Shown here: positions 11,571 to 33,814 of the stretch, piece after piece
Layout of the letters: every line of letters begins with the position of its first letter
Numbering within the stretch: position 1 is the first letter of the stretch
NCBI GenBank assembly: GCA_016647705.1
Contig: CM028336.1
Coordinates: 1,364,001-1,428,000 of the forward strand
Reading direction: 5' to 3'
DNA: 64,000 bases
DNA from: Eucommia ulmoides
Taxonomy: Eukaryota > Streptophyta > Magnoliopsida > Garryales > Eucommiaceae
Position numbers and translations under genes: made by a program
The notes under the pieces: generated by a model
The model's input: the letters and a program-made list of their open reading frames with translations, nothing else
Database searches by the model: none
Told to the model about the DNA's origin: nothing

Positions 11571-12677
11571 GGGGCATTGACCGAACAATCCTGAAAAGCC
11601 GCGAAAACTACCGAATAAATCCACTCTTTTTTTCATGCACCGAGCAGTTATTTTGCCATTTCTGTGACGAAAATACCCCTCCTATGTAACTTTTAATGCT
11701 AACACCAAAACACATGAATTTTTTCCTTGTTCATGATGTCGTAAAATTAATATTTTTACACCGTATAAATCAGTAAAATGTCCTTTTTTTTTACGATATG
11801 CTAATCATATTTTTTGAACATGTAGATCGTATTATACTTGAATGTTACATGTAATATTAAATGTAAGAATGTAACACTGTCTAATATTGACAAATTTCAA
11901 AAAAAATATTTTCAATGGATGTTACATGTAACATTTATATATCAATAATTATTTCCAATTGATGTTACATATAACATCTTTATTTCAGAAGGTGTTACAT
12001 GTACTCTTAATGCGATTTTCAATTTCTCTCACTAACACACATGCAACATCTATATTTCAGATGATGTTACATGTAACATTAATCCGATTTTCAATTTCTC
12101 TCACTAACACAGATTCATATTATCACATATCAACATTTCACTCACTATATTTCAAGGGGATGTCACATGTAATGCAGACCCATATTCCTCTCACTATATT
12201 TTCAAAAGGATGTTACATGTAACATTGTAGAGTGCAATGTGTAAATAGTCAAAAATGAACTCCAAAACCTTTAATACCCACTTCATCATTTTTCTCTCTC
12301 TCTAAAATAAAGAAAAAATCACCAGATTGAAATATAACATAAATAGAGGTGACGCATCTATTGAAATGCTTAGATTTGAGTTGCGAAGGTGGTGGACAAA
12401 TCGGATCTGGATGATGACGATAGAGAAGGGGTCAGCGATAATGAGAAAGGCATTGGATCTGGATGTCGACGGTGGGAGTACGTCGGATATCGACAGTGAC
12501 AGCGGCAAGGCGATGCTCACGCGAAATCAAGAGAGAGGCATTTCGGTAATCTCTTCTTCAACTGTTTTTGAAAAAATGACTAATATGTGTAAGAAATCGT
12601 AGGTACGTGAATTTTCGATGTAAGAAAAAAAATGTGGATTTTATGGATAGTTTGACTCTAAAAATGAGATTTATTTC
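11571..12677. mobile_element. Non-autonomous Mutator-like element upstream of ABCC10 copy 1
   Basis: Its two ends are imperfect inverted repeats: the left GCGAAAACTACCGAATAAAT matches the reverse complement of the right end, clearest in the unit 2 copy. Imperfect ~9-bp direct repeats (TATTTATTA, TATTTAAAT) flank it, and outside them the ~530-bp repeat sequence continues on both sides. There is no transposase. The inside holds an array of palindromes (11843-12224) and a short open frame (12327-12602, 91 codons) that ends earlier in the other copy and that I do not believe is a gene. The class assignment is an inference from the long degenerate ends and the target size. Confidence 0.5.
11843..12224. 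repeat. Array of the palindrome TGTTACATGTAACA, seven sites
   Basis: Perfect copies start at 11920, 12065 and 12211. Variants start at 11843, 11963, 11993 and 12161. Spacing is irregular, about 30-100 bp. The array sits about 0.7-1.1 kb upstream of the transporter TATA box and within the Mutator-like element. Repeated subterminal palindromes fit transposase-binding sites; a host factor site is also possible. Confidence 0.75.
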
Positions 12678-12950
12678 TATTTAAATACATGGCTATGTCT
12701 AAATGATGATATTTCGAGGTACGTCTCTTTAAACTGTGTCTGGTAATGACACTAATGGAAGTGGTGATGAGAGAGAAGATATAGAGTGAGGAGAAAGAGA
12801 GAGAGTCACCGACGTTCCTCAAGTAGACGACAAACACTTGTCCTTATGGGAAAGGCGCCAGCCATGACGATTTTGATCCGCCAAAACACCGTCACTTCTT
12901 TCATTTAATCACGAGTCTAAAAATCTTGAATCATTTGGGTTTTTTTTTAT
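12678..12950 (+). promoter_or_regulatory. ABCC10 copy 1 upstream region, homologous to the ~530-bp repeat
   Basis: The segment contains TAAATGATGATATTTCG, GTACGTCTCTTTAAACTG and GTCTGGTAATGAC, in the same order as the satellite-like monomer. The proximal promoter therefore looks like a diverged partial monomer. A GA-rich tract (about 12765-12810) follows, and then the TATA box at 12953. Confidence 0.55.
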
Positions 12951-13091
12951 GTATATAAATGGTGGGGAATTTATAGAATTGATTTCCGACATTTTCGCCG
13001 GCGAGGAGAAATGGATCATTTGAGGTTTTTGGGTTTGTTGAAATTTACTGGTTTTCCGATCATCTTCTCGGGTTCTGGTTACTGGTTACAG
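12951..13091 (+). promoter_or_regulatory. Promoter/leader module 1 of ABCC10 copy 1 (TATA box plus first exon)
   Basis: TATATAAAT at 12953 is a good TATA box. A leader exon follows and ends at donor 13091/13092 (TTACAG|GTTAGT). An ATG at 13011 opens a 27-codon frame, starting MDHLRFLGLLKFTGF, that runs to the donor. If it is spliced to the acceptor at 13687, it stays in frame with the main start at 13718. This would add 37 residues to the N-terminus. Confidence 0.55.
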
Positions 13092-13099
13092 GTTAGTCT

Positions 13100-13200
13100 T
13101 CTTTCTGTGTACTTCTTGCTGTTTCTCTCTCTCTCTCTCTCTTCTGTATGTGTGTGTGTGTGTGTGTGCATGAGATTCTCTCTCTTCTTTCCTCTCTCTC
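13100..13200. repeat. CT/GT microsatellite after leader module 1
   Basis: A (CT)n run followed by (GT)n lies just after the first leader donor. A similar CT and GT tract follows leader module 2 at about 13370-13450. Confidence 0.8.
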
Positions 13201-13204
13201 TTGA

Positions 13205-13351
13205 TGTATAAATGGCGGTGTTTTTATAGAACTGATTTCCGACATTTTCGCCGGCGAGAAGAAATCGATCATTAGAGCTTGTTGGGTTTGTCGAAATTTA
13301 CTGGTTTTCCGATCATCTTCTCCGGTTCTAGTTACTGGTTACTGGTTACAG
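13205..13351 (+). promoter_or_regulatory. Promoter/leader module 2, tandem duplicate of module 1
   Basis: The segment repeats module 1: TATAAAT at 13207, TTCCGACATTTTCGCCGGCG, the TTTACTGGTTTTCCGATCAT stretch, and a donor TTACAG|GTTAGT at 13351/13352. Here the upstream ATG is replaced (ATCGATCATTAG), so a transcript starting in this module would use the start at 13718. Two alternative first exons therefore look possible. Confidence 0.55.
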
Positions 13352-13717
13352 GTTAGTCTACTGTTCTGTTCCTCTCTCTCTCTCTCTCTTCCGTATATGT
13401 GTCTATGCATGAAAAACTCTCTCTTCTCTTCTCTCTCTGTGTGTGTGTGCAACTCCCGAACATTTGGCGGTCTCAGGTGTGTCAAGATATTAATGGTGAC
13501 TCGTTACTTAGATGAAATCTTGCTTTGAAAAAAAATAAATTATGTAAACACTTACTACAATTCTCATTTATCCGTCTCCATATAAATCACAAGAATTTGA
13601 CATCATCTAGTTGATCTATGTCGAATATTTTGAAAAATGAATATCCATTTTTGATTGTTAGTATCTATTGCTTTTGATTATTTGCAGGTTTTTCAGGCAA
13701 AGAAAATTCCCCAAGAA

Positions 13718-24326
<10,609 letters not shown>

Positions 24327-24550
24327 CAAACAACCTCTCTCTTTTAATTTCTGACATTATAACACTTTTTTTTGGTTAAATTAAGGAAGATGGTCTTGAG
24401 TTTAAGTTTTTGACATGTAACTTTTTTTTTTTTTTTTTGTAATTTCTCATTTTGTAATATAAGCCTATTTGCTATGAACCCTATTATGTTGCCTTCTTGG
24501 CAGAATTTAATTCTAGTGGTTATTCAATCTTTTCAGATTTGGTTTGGTTC
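24327..24550 (+). other. 3' flank of ABCC10 copy 1
   Basis: The segment follows the TGA stop. It contains a long T tract (24423-24439) and TTTTGTAATATAAGC, typical of a plant 3' UTR with a loose polyadenylation signal. No canonical AATAAA is seen here. Confidence 0.4.
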
Positions 24551-24553
24551 GGT

Positions 24554-24873
24554 GGCGTTTGGCTTGTTTTTGTTTTTAATTTATGAGAACAGAAAAAAGA
24601 AAAAGAAGACACATTTGATTGCAACATTTGTTTGTTTGTTTTTTCTTTAAATGTGTATTATTTGTTTTTATTTTATTTATACTGGCGTGGTTGTGGCGGG
24701 GGCTGCGTGATGGTGATTCTCAACATTTATCCCTATGAAATAGATTTGAAATAGTTTTGCGGGGTGAATAAGAATCGACAGTTTTTGTTTCTCGGATTCT
24801 TAAGCAATTCTAAAATTACTCCTAATTTTATTTTTGACATAGAAATCAGAAAACAGAAATCATAAACAAACGG
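24554..24873. mobile_element. MITE downstream of ABCC10 copy 1
   Basis: GGCGTTTGGCTTGTTTTTGT at the left pairs imperfectly with a right arm ending in CATAAACAAACGG. About 320 bp with no coding content. The unit 2 counterpart is about 59055-59368. Confidence 0.45.
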
Positions 24874-24880
24874 AATCTTA

Positions 24881-25184
24881 GGCCTCCTTTGGTAACTGTT
24901 TCCATTTCAAAAATTCTCATTTCATTCCCAGATTTTTGGGAATTCTGTTTGAAAATAGTGTTTGTTAATTTTTGTTCTTGTTTCCATTCCATTCCCATTT
25001 GGGAATTGTGTCTTTTTTTTTCTCTTAAGAAATGAGAAACAAAAAAAAATTGTTTCTCATTATTCCCATTCTATTCCCAATATTTGTTATTGTTCATCCA
25101 CCGCCGGCCACCGTCAGCCGTTGCCGCCGCCGTCCAACGACCATCTCCAGCGACCGTCGCCAGTCACATCCGACCGTCGCCACC
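24881..25184. mobile_element. MITE with internal deletion, copy 1
   Basis: It begins GGCCTCCTTTGGTAACTGTT. The intact unit 2 version (59377-59910) ends with GGTTACCAAAGGCTACC, giving a clear inverted repeat. Here the right part, including that arm, is missing. A CCGCCGG-rich internal segment (about 25095-25184) is shared. Confidence 0.6.
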
Positions 25185-25375
25185 TAGTGTTTTTGTTCCT
25201 AGAAAATTCAGAACCAAAACAAAAATATACAAAAACAAATCTATTTATGTTCTACTCTTAGTTCAATATTTCTATTTTCCTATTTTTGTTCCAATTTGTT
25301 CAATTCGATTGTGTTTCTCTTTTTTAAGGACTTACGTATGGAGGAAAAAAATGGATCAATGGCACTTTGTCTCCC

Positions 25376-25650
25376 TGTAATTTGACTGAATTGCACTTTA
25401 TACTCATTTGGTATCTTTGCCATCACTTTTTACTCTTGTAACCCACTTGGGAGAATAAAAAAATAGAAAAAATACAACACACCCATAAACGAGCAAAGAG
25501 ATATTATCCAACCTTATCCGATTGAGGGTATAATTATCAATTAATATTAAAAAATTTATTAATTTTGACTTTTGAGTTTTGACTGTTAACTTTAACGAAA
25601 AATATAACTGTTGAAGATAAGTTCTTAGGAAAATACCACAAGGTGGCGTT
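25376..25650. mobile_element. Left part of a MITE, cut at the unit 1/unit 2 junction
   Basis: It starts with TGACTGAATTGCACTTTATA, the intron 5 MITE family. In unit 2 the same element is whole but holds a nested MITE. In unit 1 the sequence follows unit 2 up to the first few bases of that nested MITE (CGTTTGGCACG at about 25648) and then changes to unrelated sequence. Confidence 0.6.
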
Positions 25651-27620
25651 TGGCACGCCTCCTGTAGCAATTGCGTGCACCAACCACCAAAAGTTGCGCT
25701 GACTTTGTGGCACGCACTATCCACTAGTCGCGCCGCCTTCCCCATCGTACGCCGCACCTCCAGCAACTGTTGCGTGCACCAGCCACAAGTAGATGCGCAG
25801 CCTTCATCGCGCGCACTAGCCACCTCAGTCCACGCACACTGTTATCCAATACCTGCTCGCTGCCATCTAGCACTTGTCCCGTGCTGCTGTTAACCGCATG
25901 TTGCGGTCTGTCCACAACAGCAAGCTTCAGTTTGTTTACCGTTGATAAACCTTGATTGTCTGTCGCATCGCTCTACTTCCACATCGTCGTTCTACGATTG
26001 TTAGCCGTCGTCGTTGTTCTACATCCATTTGTGTTCCGGATGTCCTTAACACACGGTTGTTCCTTCTATCTATTGTATGGTCGGGTAACCGCGTGTCTGG
26101 TTACCCTCGTCACATTGTACCTTCTTTTTTTGGAAATCGGTTTGTCCTCTTTAGCATTTTCCAGATTGGTTTCCTGCTACAATCTCGTATCAACTGTACC
26201 CATGGCTTCCAGAAAAGAAGTTGTCCAATCCTAGACCTTTCCTGCTCCATAGTTGCCCATATGCTCAGTTCCTACTTGTGAAAATGATGTCCTGGTCCAT
26301 CGTGTCATAACTGTATTACTCAATGGGCGAATTTCCATGCATGGTTTTGCTCCCTTCGTCTATACCTTGGTACAATACGCAAGTTCGGATGGCTTGTAGG
26401 CATTGAGCCAAGACCAGATATCAACGATCTCAAATTCGCTCAGTAGGATGTTGATAACTATACTATCCTAGGGTGGATATTCAATTCTATAGAGGAACAA
26501 ATCTATAATATGTTCGTGTTCCATGAGACTGTTAAAGGATTATGGTCTGTTTTCACGAAGATGTATGTCCACTCTCACAACGAATCTCGGATCTTCGAGC
26601 TCTATCGCGAGATCTTTCATGCCTCCTAAGTATCCCTGGGGCTATCAATTGCAGATTACTTTGAGTACCTTCAACTGGCACAGTATGAACCTCTGAGAGA
26701 ATTCCCCTAGAATGTTGCGGAGATTGAGTTCAAGCGCCAAGATCGTCGTACCACATACCATTTCTTGATTGGTTTAAACCTTGAAGATGAGAATCTTCGC
26801 ACTCAGATTTTAAACACATCCTCAATGCTTGACCTATATAGAGCATTCTTTATTGTCGATAGTGATTCAAAATACCGATTCCTCTTCCCGCTTGAAGTCA
26901 TTTCTTCTGTCCCTGAGCAGATGACCTTTACGGCCCCTTCCAGTCCTCGCCCAACAGGATCGCACTTACCACTGCCGAAGGTTTAGTCACCACATTGACC
27001 GTTGCTATAACCTCCACCCTGAGTTGAAACTTAGGAACCCAGGAGATAGGAAAGGAAAAAGAGCATCACGTATCTTCTGGCCCTACGGCTGCTCTTGCCT
27101 TATGTACTCTTACAACGCTTTATGGTAAGTCTGGTCGTCTTGCTTGGATTCTAGATTTTGCGGCTTATAATCACATGACTAGTGAGCTCTCTACTTTTGC
27201 CTCCCCTATTTCGTCCATCAATTAATTTGTGTGTGTCGTTGATGGGACCTTTATCCCTATTTGTTGCTAGGTTGTTGCCTGCTTGTCCCCCAATATGACC
27301 CTTCACTTTCTTTAGAATGTCACTAAATTTGCCTATAATCTTCTATTTGTTCATCGTTTTGCTAAGAAAATTAACTGTTTTATTGTTATTTTACTTGACC
27401 GTTGCTTCTTACAGGACCTAACTTCGAGAAAGATTTTTTGCAGGGGATATGAACATGATGGACTCTACTATTTCAGGAATCCTCCACCCCCAAACATTAC
27501 ACCTTCTAGTATGCAAACCTCTATGTTATCTATTTTTTATCCTTCTATCTATTTGTGAAAAAAATTAGACTTGTGGTGTGCTTGTCTGGGACATGCAAGT
27601 TTTTCAAGCGGCCAGGTAAC
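25651..27620 (+). mobile_element. Ty1/Copia fossil, leader to pre-integrase part
   Basis: On the plus strand, a GC-rich leader (about 25660-26200) is followed by a decayed gag (about 26200-27050, with the CYNLHPELKLRNP knuckle-adjacent motif near 27010) and a pre-integrase part near 27560-27620 (LGHASFSSGQ). No LTR was recognised. The fossil is heavily broken, and its family differs from the Copia at 5711-9906. Confidence 0.7.
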
Positions 27621-28460
27621 TAATTCCCATATCTGATTCTACTGTAGAGCATCCATCTCTGCTTGCATATTGGCTACCCACTTTGGATTCTGAATGACCT
27701 CATGTATTGAGTAAGAAATAACGACTGAATCAACTTGTCCAATGAAGGATTTGTATTGATCCGAGACACCCTGAAAGGACAAATACTTAGAAATCGGATG
27801 ATTAGTAGAACAGGAAAGGAGGTAGCGGGAGGGTGGACGACATCCCCGAGTAGGGTAACGAAGGGGAACCGAGTGAGAAATTATAGGAGATGGAGATATA
27901 CCTGATTTGGGTGAAGATGCCAGCAGAGGATTGAAAGCACGTTGATGACAAGAGTAAACCTGTAATGGTGCGGGTGAGGGGTCAGGTGGTAAGTGTGGTG
28001 TTGGCGGTGAAAATACATCAAAGACAAGAATAGGGCGCGAAAGTAAGATATCATTCTCAGCAGGGGTTGCCTCGTTGAGTGGAGAAGTATAGTAGCTGAA
28101 AAATAGGGGACAGTTTCGAAGAACGTAACATCGAGAGAATGTTAAATATGACGAGTGATCGGATCTTAACACCTATATCATTTGGACATGGAGGAATAGC
28201 CTAGAAAGACACATCAGATAGATTTATAATCAACTCCAGGTAGAAAGTATAAACAGCACAATCGAAATCGTAAATTCTAATCACTAAGAAGAGAGATATA
28301 TTGTAAAATTCGGCACATTACACGCACTGGTTTACAACTTGAGAAAATATTAGGTGGCGTCCAAGTAAGTCTAATTATCTGTAGAATATTGTTCTAGAAA
28401 GTAGCACACGCATCAAGAATGTACTTCTTCAAATATCACAGTGTCCGAATTCTGTGACGA
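27621..28460 (-). mobile_element. Ty1/Copia fossil, integrase C-terminal to RT start, opposite orientation
   Basis: On the minus strand the open frame 28172-27639 encodes a Copia segment between integrase and RT, with SVPLRYPTRGCRPPSRYL and a PKWVANMQAEMDALQ end that normally leads into the reverse transcriptase. It abuts the plus-strand fossil at about 27625, so either one element was rearranged by inversion or two pieces landed together. It is broken. Confidence 0.7.
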
Positions 28461-28655
28461 AAATTACGCTTTATTAGGAAAAAAGAATGACTGAGAAATT
28501 AATAACTTCAAAAATAATAGATGCCAAAACTATATTAAACATGTAAATGTACATAATGAGTTCGGAAAATATATAGAAAACAATAGCAAGTCTTACAATA
28601 GGTAGTATAAACAAGTGACCTAAATGACAAGCAATAAGAAATAACTGAATTATAG
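28461..28655. other. Spacer at the junction to unit 2
   Basis: AT-rich sequence without recognisable features. Homology to unit 1 (from 4980 on) starts at about 28656 with GGAGCATATGAAATATTGG. Confidence 0.5.
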
Positions 28656-29383
28656 TTTTTGGAGCATATGAAATATTGGATTTTCCTTTGTGAAAAAAAA
28701 TAATAATTGAATTATAGTTTTTCTTTTGATGAGGTAAGTTCTACTAAAACAAAATGTACAATTAAATTTTAGAAAGTTCAAGCGAAAATGGCATCTTAAA
28801 TCTTGACTATCGGACTCTCTCTTAGTTTACTTGCACTTCTGATGCATCAAGCTGGTTTACTTCTCTTCTTTATCCTTTTTTTTTTTTTAATTCCCCTTTT
28901 ATTCTCCTAATTTTCTGCGCCAATACGATGGATGTAAGCTAAAGTTTTAATTTTATTATTTCCATTTTCTACTTCTGTTTGGTAGTCTGAAAAGTGGGGA
29001 ACTTTTACAGTGGATCTACGTAGGTAATTGGCATTCGTGAAGAAAATCAACCTTGAATGCAATGGATCTCAAACCGTTCAAGCTGGACATTGACGAGCAT
29101 ATAAATGAATTTGTTGAGGTACTTTATGTTGCAATGTTATCTTCTGCTACAATTATTTAGTGGATTTTCTCTTTATTTCTTCATTTATATATATATATAT
29201 TGTGATGGTCTTTTGGGGGGCAATTTATCATGATAGTTGAATTGTGTTTAACACAGGGAGTATCAACTACTTTGGTTGATATGAAGAGAGTATGGCTATC
29301 AAGAAAATTCTCCTTTATTTTTGAAGCTAGTCCTTCGACAAACTTGGCGTGCTTTATGCAATCATTATATTCCCACACAATTG
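28656..29383 (+). pseudogene. 5' fragment of a SNAP43/SNAPC1-like gene, copy 2
   Basis: Homology to copy 1 starts inside the leader intron, so promoter and leader exon are missing. Coding exon 1 is 29062-29118 (MDLKPFKLDIDELINEF-type; here His in place of Leu at the DEL position). Exon 2, 29257-29383, follows an intact CACAG acceptor, reads G-V-S-T-T-L-V-D-M and then VWLSRKFSFIFEASPSTNL, and ends with a split codon before GTATGC. Exon 2 is better preserved than in copy 1. Copia gag sequence follows at once. It cannot make a full protein. Confidence 0.65.
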
Positions 29384-32026
29384 GTATGCTTTCACATGCT
29401 TAGCGTGGTTCCTCTCTAGATTCTCACATAGTTTCGTGCTACTATCATTCTAGAGATCAAACTTCAATTTGATACAATCCAGACAGCTAAAGAAGCTTGG
29501 GATCTTCTCCATGACCACTATACCAAGACAGACATCTCGAATCTGTATCACCTTCTCTCCACCCTCCATAACATGCGCCAGGACCCTGGGCAAACTATCA
29601 ATAGTTTCCTATGCCAGATGACTACTGTGTGGGATCAACTGGCTATCACTGAGCCCACCTGGGAATGCACAAAAGACGCTACCATTCATGCCAAATACTG
29701 AACAGAGACACGCATTATGCAATTCCTAATGGGCTTAAGGGAAGAATTTAAGCCTGTACGAGCTTCAATTCTCCACTGGGGCATGCTAGCCTCTCTAAAT
29801 AATGTCCTTTCTGATCTACTCAGTGAGAAAACACGTTTTGCGACACTACAAAGTTCACATACAGATGTTTCCCTAACAATGCCAATTGCTTCTATAACAA
29901 TGGGAAGGAAGCCGAACCCATCCCAAAAGCCATTATACTGTAGGTATTCTTATTCACAAGAGCATAAATTGCTCAAATGTCCTTCTCGCATGTGTAAAGT
30001 CTGCAGAGAATCAGGCGACTATCTTTCAAACTGCCCAAAACTTTCTGGAAATCAGTCAAATGGGAACCAATACCGCTCTCGAGGCTCTCGCAATCGGTCT
30101 TATTTCAAGCCAAAAAATGTTGTTGCTGTAGCCACTGATGTTACACCAACTTCATCCAGCACTCCACCTAATTGGAGTGGTTTCTGCACTGCGCTTATCG
30201 AGGCTCTAAATAACACTAGTAAAAATGTAGTCATGTCAGCTACACCAGGTACATCTCGATAATATTTTGATTCTGCCTGTTGCAACCACATGACATCTGA
30301 TTCCTCTATCTTCTCTTCTAAAATCCGTGATGAGTATGCACCTACTATTCACAATGCTAATGGATCAAATATGTTGGTCAGACATACTGGACATGTTGAT
30401 AGTTCTCATTTATCTCTCTCTGATACATATTTGGTCCCTAAGCTTACGCTCAACCTTATATCTGTTGGACAATTATGTGATCTTGGACTTGATTTGCATT
30501 TTTCTTCTACTGGTTGTCATGTGCAGGACCCTCAGATAGGAAAACTTCTTGGGACCGGCCGTAAAGTTGGACGACTCTTTGAGCTCACTCACCTCCAAGT
30601 CCCATCCTCATCATCACCAAACCAATTAACCGCATCCATCCTAAGACTCTTACCCATGGAATTGTGGCACTCTCGGTTAGGTCATACTTCATCTAGTCAC
30701 CTTCGTTCCCTTATTTCTAGTGGTCAGTTAGGTTCTTTTCAGCATGAGTCTTTCCATTGTATTCATTGTCAACTTGCAAAACAATCAGCTTTATCTTTTA
30801 ATGAGAGTCAGTCAGTTTCCTTTGCACTTTTTGATTTAGTACATTCTGATGTTTGGGGACCTTCTCCTCATACAACAATGGGTGGTGCTCGCTACTTTGT
30901 TATATTTGTGGATGACTATTCTCGATATAAATGGTTGTTTCTTATGAAAAACATATCTGAATTATTTCAAATATATTCTGATTTTTCCTCTATGGTTCAA
31001 ACTTAATTCTCTCGGAATATTAAAGTTTTTCGCTCAGATAATGCAATGGAATACAAAGATTGTGTTTTTCTCAACCTACTTTACAAAAATGACACTCTTC
31101 CCCACTGCTCATGTCCTGGAACCTCCCAACAAAATGGACGAGCCGAACGCAAACATAGACATATTCTTGACACTGTTCGTGCTCTACTCATTTCTTCTTC
31201 CTATCCTGAGCGCTTCTGGGGTGAGACAGCCTTAACCGCAATGTACACAATCAACCGTGTTCCTTCTGCCACAATCTAAAATCAGTCTCCATTTGAGCGT
31301 CTTTTTAGTAAGCCTCCTGATTACTTTGAACTTAAAGTCTTTGGTTGCGTTTGTTTTATTCTTCTTAAACCACATGAACATAACAAATTAGAACCAAGGG
31401 CTCACATATGTTGTTTCATTGGATATGGTATTGAATATAAGGGGTATCGGTGTTGGGATCCTATTTCTAAAACTTTTCGTATCTCTCGCCATGTCGTTTT
31501 TTGGGAACATCAGATGTTTTTTTCCTTACAGTCATTTGACATGTCTACCATCTCTAACTCCAGATTTTTTACTAATCCATCTATTGAGTTATTTCCTGAG
31601 GACTCAATTTCAGGTACTATTGAGTCCACCTTTGACCCACCAGTTGGTTTCACTCTTCCAAATCCAACTCCAGCTCCAGAGCCGCCAGTTGACCTCACTT
31701 CTCTGATTCAATCGGTCGTCCCTGAGGATATTCCTATGTCTGATAAGTGTAAGACCCCGACCTTTCATATACGAATAATTTAAGTCGCGTTTTAAAATAT
31801 TTCGAAAACATCGGGGGATTACGATATTGATTATGTGAATTAAAATTTTAAGGGGTTGGATTGAAATTTTTATAAACATTAAAACATATATTTGGGTTTA
31901 ATTACTAACCCACCATAATCTAAGGGGAGGTTTGTGTAATTTTACAAAAATATCTTCTTTTATATATATGTATTGAGAGAATGGAGTTGGTAAAGAGGTA
32001 TAGGGGCTGTCCGGCGGGTGGACTCT

Positions 32027-32033
<7 letters not shown>

Positions 32034-32111
<78 letters not shown>
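32034..32111. repeat. (TA)n microsatellite inside the solo LTR
   Basis: About 78 bp of TA dinucleotides followed by a short (CA)n run. Open frames predicted across it (Tyr-Ile repeats) are artefacts. Confidence 0.95.
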
Positions 32112-32123
<12 letters not shown>

Positions 32124-33814
32124 GCGAAGAAAATTCGAGAACCGAAGAGAAGGAAGAGAGAGAAAGGAAGAGAAAGGAGAGAGAGAGAGAGTTCGGGTGT
32201 AGCGTCGATGGTGAGGTGCAGGGTGGTTGGCGGTGGGCTGTTTTGTTCAGAGAGTTCGTTCAGCGTGGTGGTCGGTTGATCGTGTCGTCGTCGGTGGTAT
32301 TACGGTTCACCGGAGATCTGCGGTTGTCTGTTCGGTGGTGCTCCGAGGTGATTGTGTAAGTTCTGGCGTGAGTACGGTGTGTGTATGTGTGTTCTCTACT
32401 GTTCAATCTCCGACGAGCGTGTGTGTGTGTGATCGGTGAAGGATGATCGGCGGTGTGGCGTCGCTGTTTATCATTGACGTTCGGTGAGTGTGTGGGTGTT
32501 GTTCGGGTGTTCAACCGTTGGTGGGTGTGTGAGCTATGCAGGCGTCAGAGGTGTGGTTGTTTCATCAGACGTGTGTATGTGTGTCGGACGTGGTGTATCT
32601 GCAGGCCGGCGGTGCGTGTGTGGTTGTTGCTGTCTGGCGGTGGGGGTGGTTGTGCCAACAGCGTGTGTGTGTTCCTTGTTACTGTTTTTGTTCCATTTTT
32701 GCTCCCGTTCCATGTTTGTTTCCGTTTTATTTTGTTCCAGATGTGGGTGGTGGTCGGTTGTTGGCTGGTTGTTTGGTTGGTGGTGGTGATTGCCGGAAAT
32801 TAGTAAGGATAGAGGGAGTGGACGGCTGAAAAATCGACAAAACAGAGCAGAAAGGAGGAGGAGCGCTCGCTTAGGTGGAGGAAAGTTCGCCTAGGAGGTG
32901 GAAGATCAGTGTCAGAATGAGAGAAAGTTCACCTAGGTAGAAGTTTCTCGCCTAGGCGGTAGGTCGTCAGTGTATAACTTAGAACGGTAAAGGAGCTCGG
33001 TCGCCTGAGCGGTGGTTTGGCGCTCAGGCGGTGAAACTACAGTGTGCAGTTGCGAGTAAGGGAGAAGCAGTCACTCGTTCGCTTCGGCGGTGGGACGTCG
33101 CTTAGGCGGTGAGGGAGCAGAATCAGAAAATACATAGAATTTTAGGGAAATCCACGATCGGTTTGGAATGGGTAACCTTTCTAATTTATTTTGTGAATTC
33201 TAAATTTAGTTTTCTAACCTTAGAATAATAAAATGAAAATAATAAATCTTGAGATTGATTATAAGAATAAAGTTTATAAATAGTAAACCGTAACGAAACG
33301 ATACTAGTTGAATAGTTATATTTCGTAATAAAAGATGGGAAATAGGAAATGAAGGAAATTAGGATTTCATGGCGTGATTAGTTTGTTTTATACAAAAATA
33401 TTAATTTAGGCCTTGTCACTGTTAGGTTCGCGGGCACCGGAGTTCAGATATTGGATAGTCGGTTAAAGTTTACGAAAACGGATATCAGATGAGTGTATTG
33501 CCCTTCTTTCCAAACTATTTTCGTATAGATATGATGAGATATGTATTTATTTAATTGTACGAATTTTATAAATTATATGGATCAAGCCAGTTGTGGGTGA
33601 GTTGGTAAAATGAATTTCCGTTGAAATGTTTGGGTTTTAAAAATAAAGACTTTATAAATAATCTGTTGGATTTGGTGGTTTTAATAAAAGGTGGGAAAAA
33701 CATAATTTTTAAATTAAAAGTGGGTTTTATTAAAAAGAGGTGGACAAGGGTGATTTTGAGGGTATTGATGTAATGGCGATTTTGTCGATATTATTGAAGT
33801 GGTGATTGTTATTA

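Noticed and set aside
12327-12602. 91-codon frame upstream of ABCC10, partly kept at 38902-39099
   Set aside because: It lies inside a transposon-like insert, ends at a different point in the second copy, and has no recognisable domain.
24962-25380. Overlapping open frames of ~98 codons downstream of ABCC10 copy 1
   Set aside because: They translate a MITE's CCGCCG-rich interior and flanking AT-rich sequence, and the frames are not kept in unit 2.
29181-29378. Minus-strand 65-codon frame
   Set aside because: It is the antisense of the SNAP43-like exon 2, whose plus-strand reading matches the family and has splice borders.
31898-32202. Open frames made of Tyr-Ile repeats on both strands
   Set aside because: They are translations of the (TA)n microsatellite inside the solo LTR.
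32227-32829. Several overlapping open frames of 70-116 codons
   Set aside because: They lie in the GC-rich and GTGTGT-rich part of the solo LTR, overlap in all frames and show no domain.
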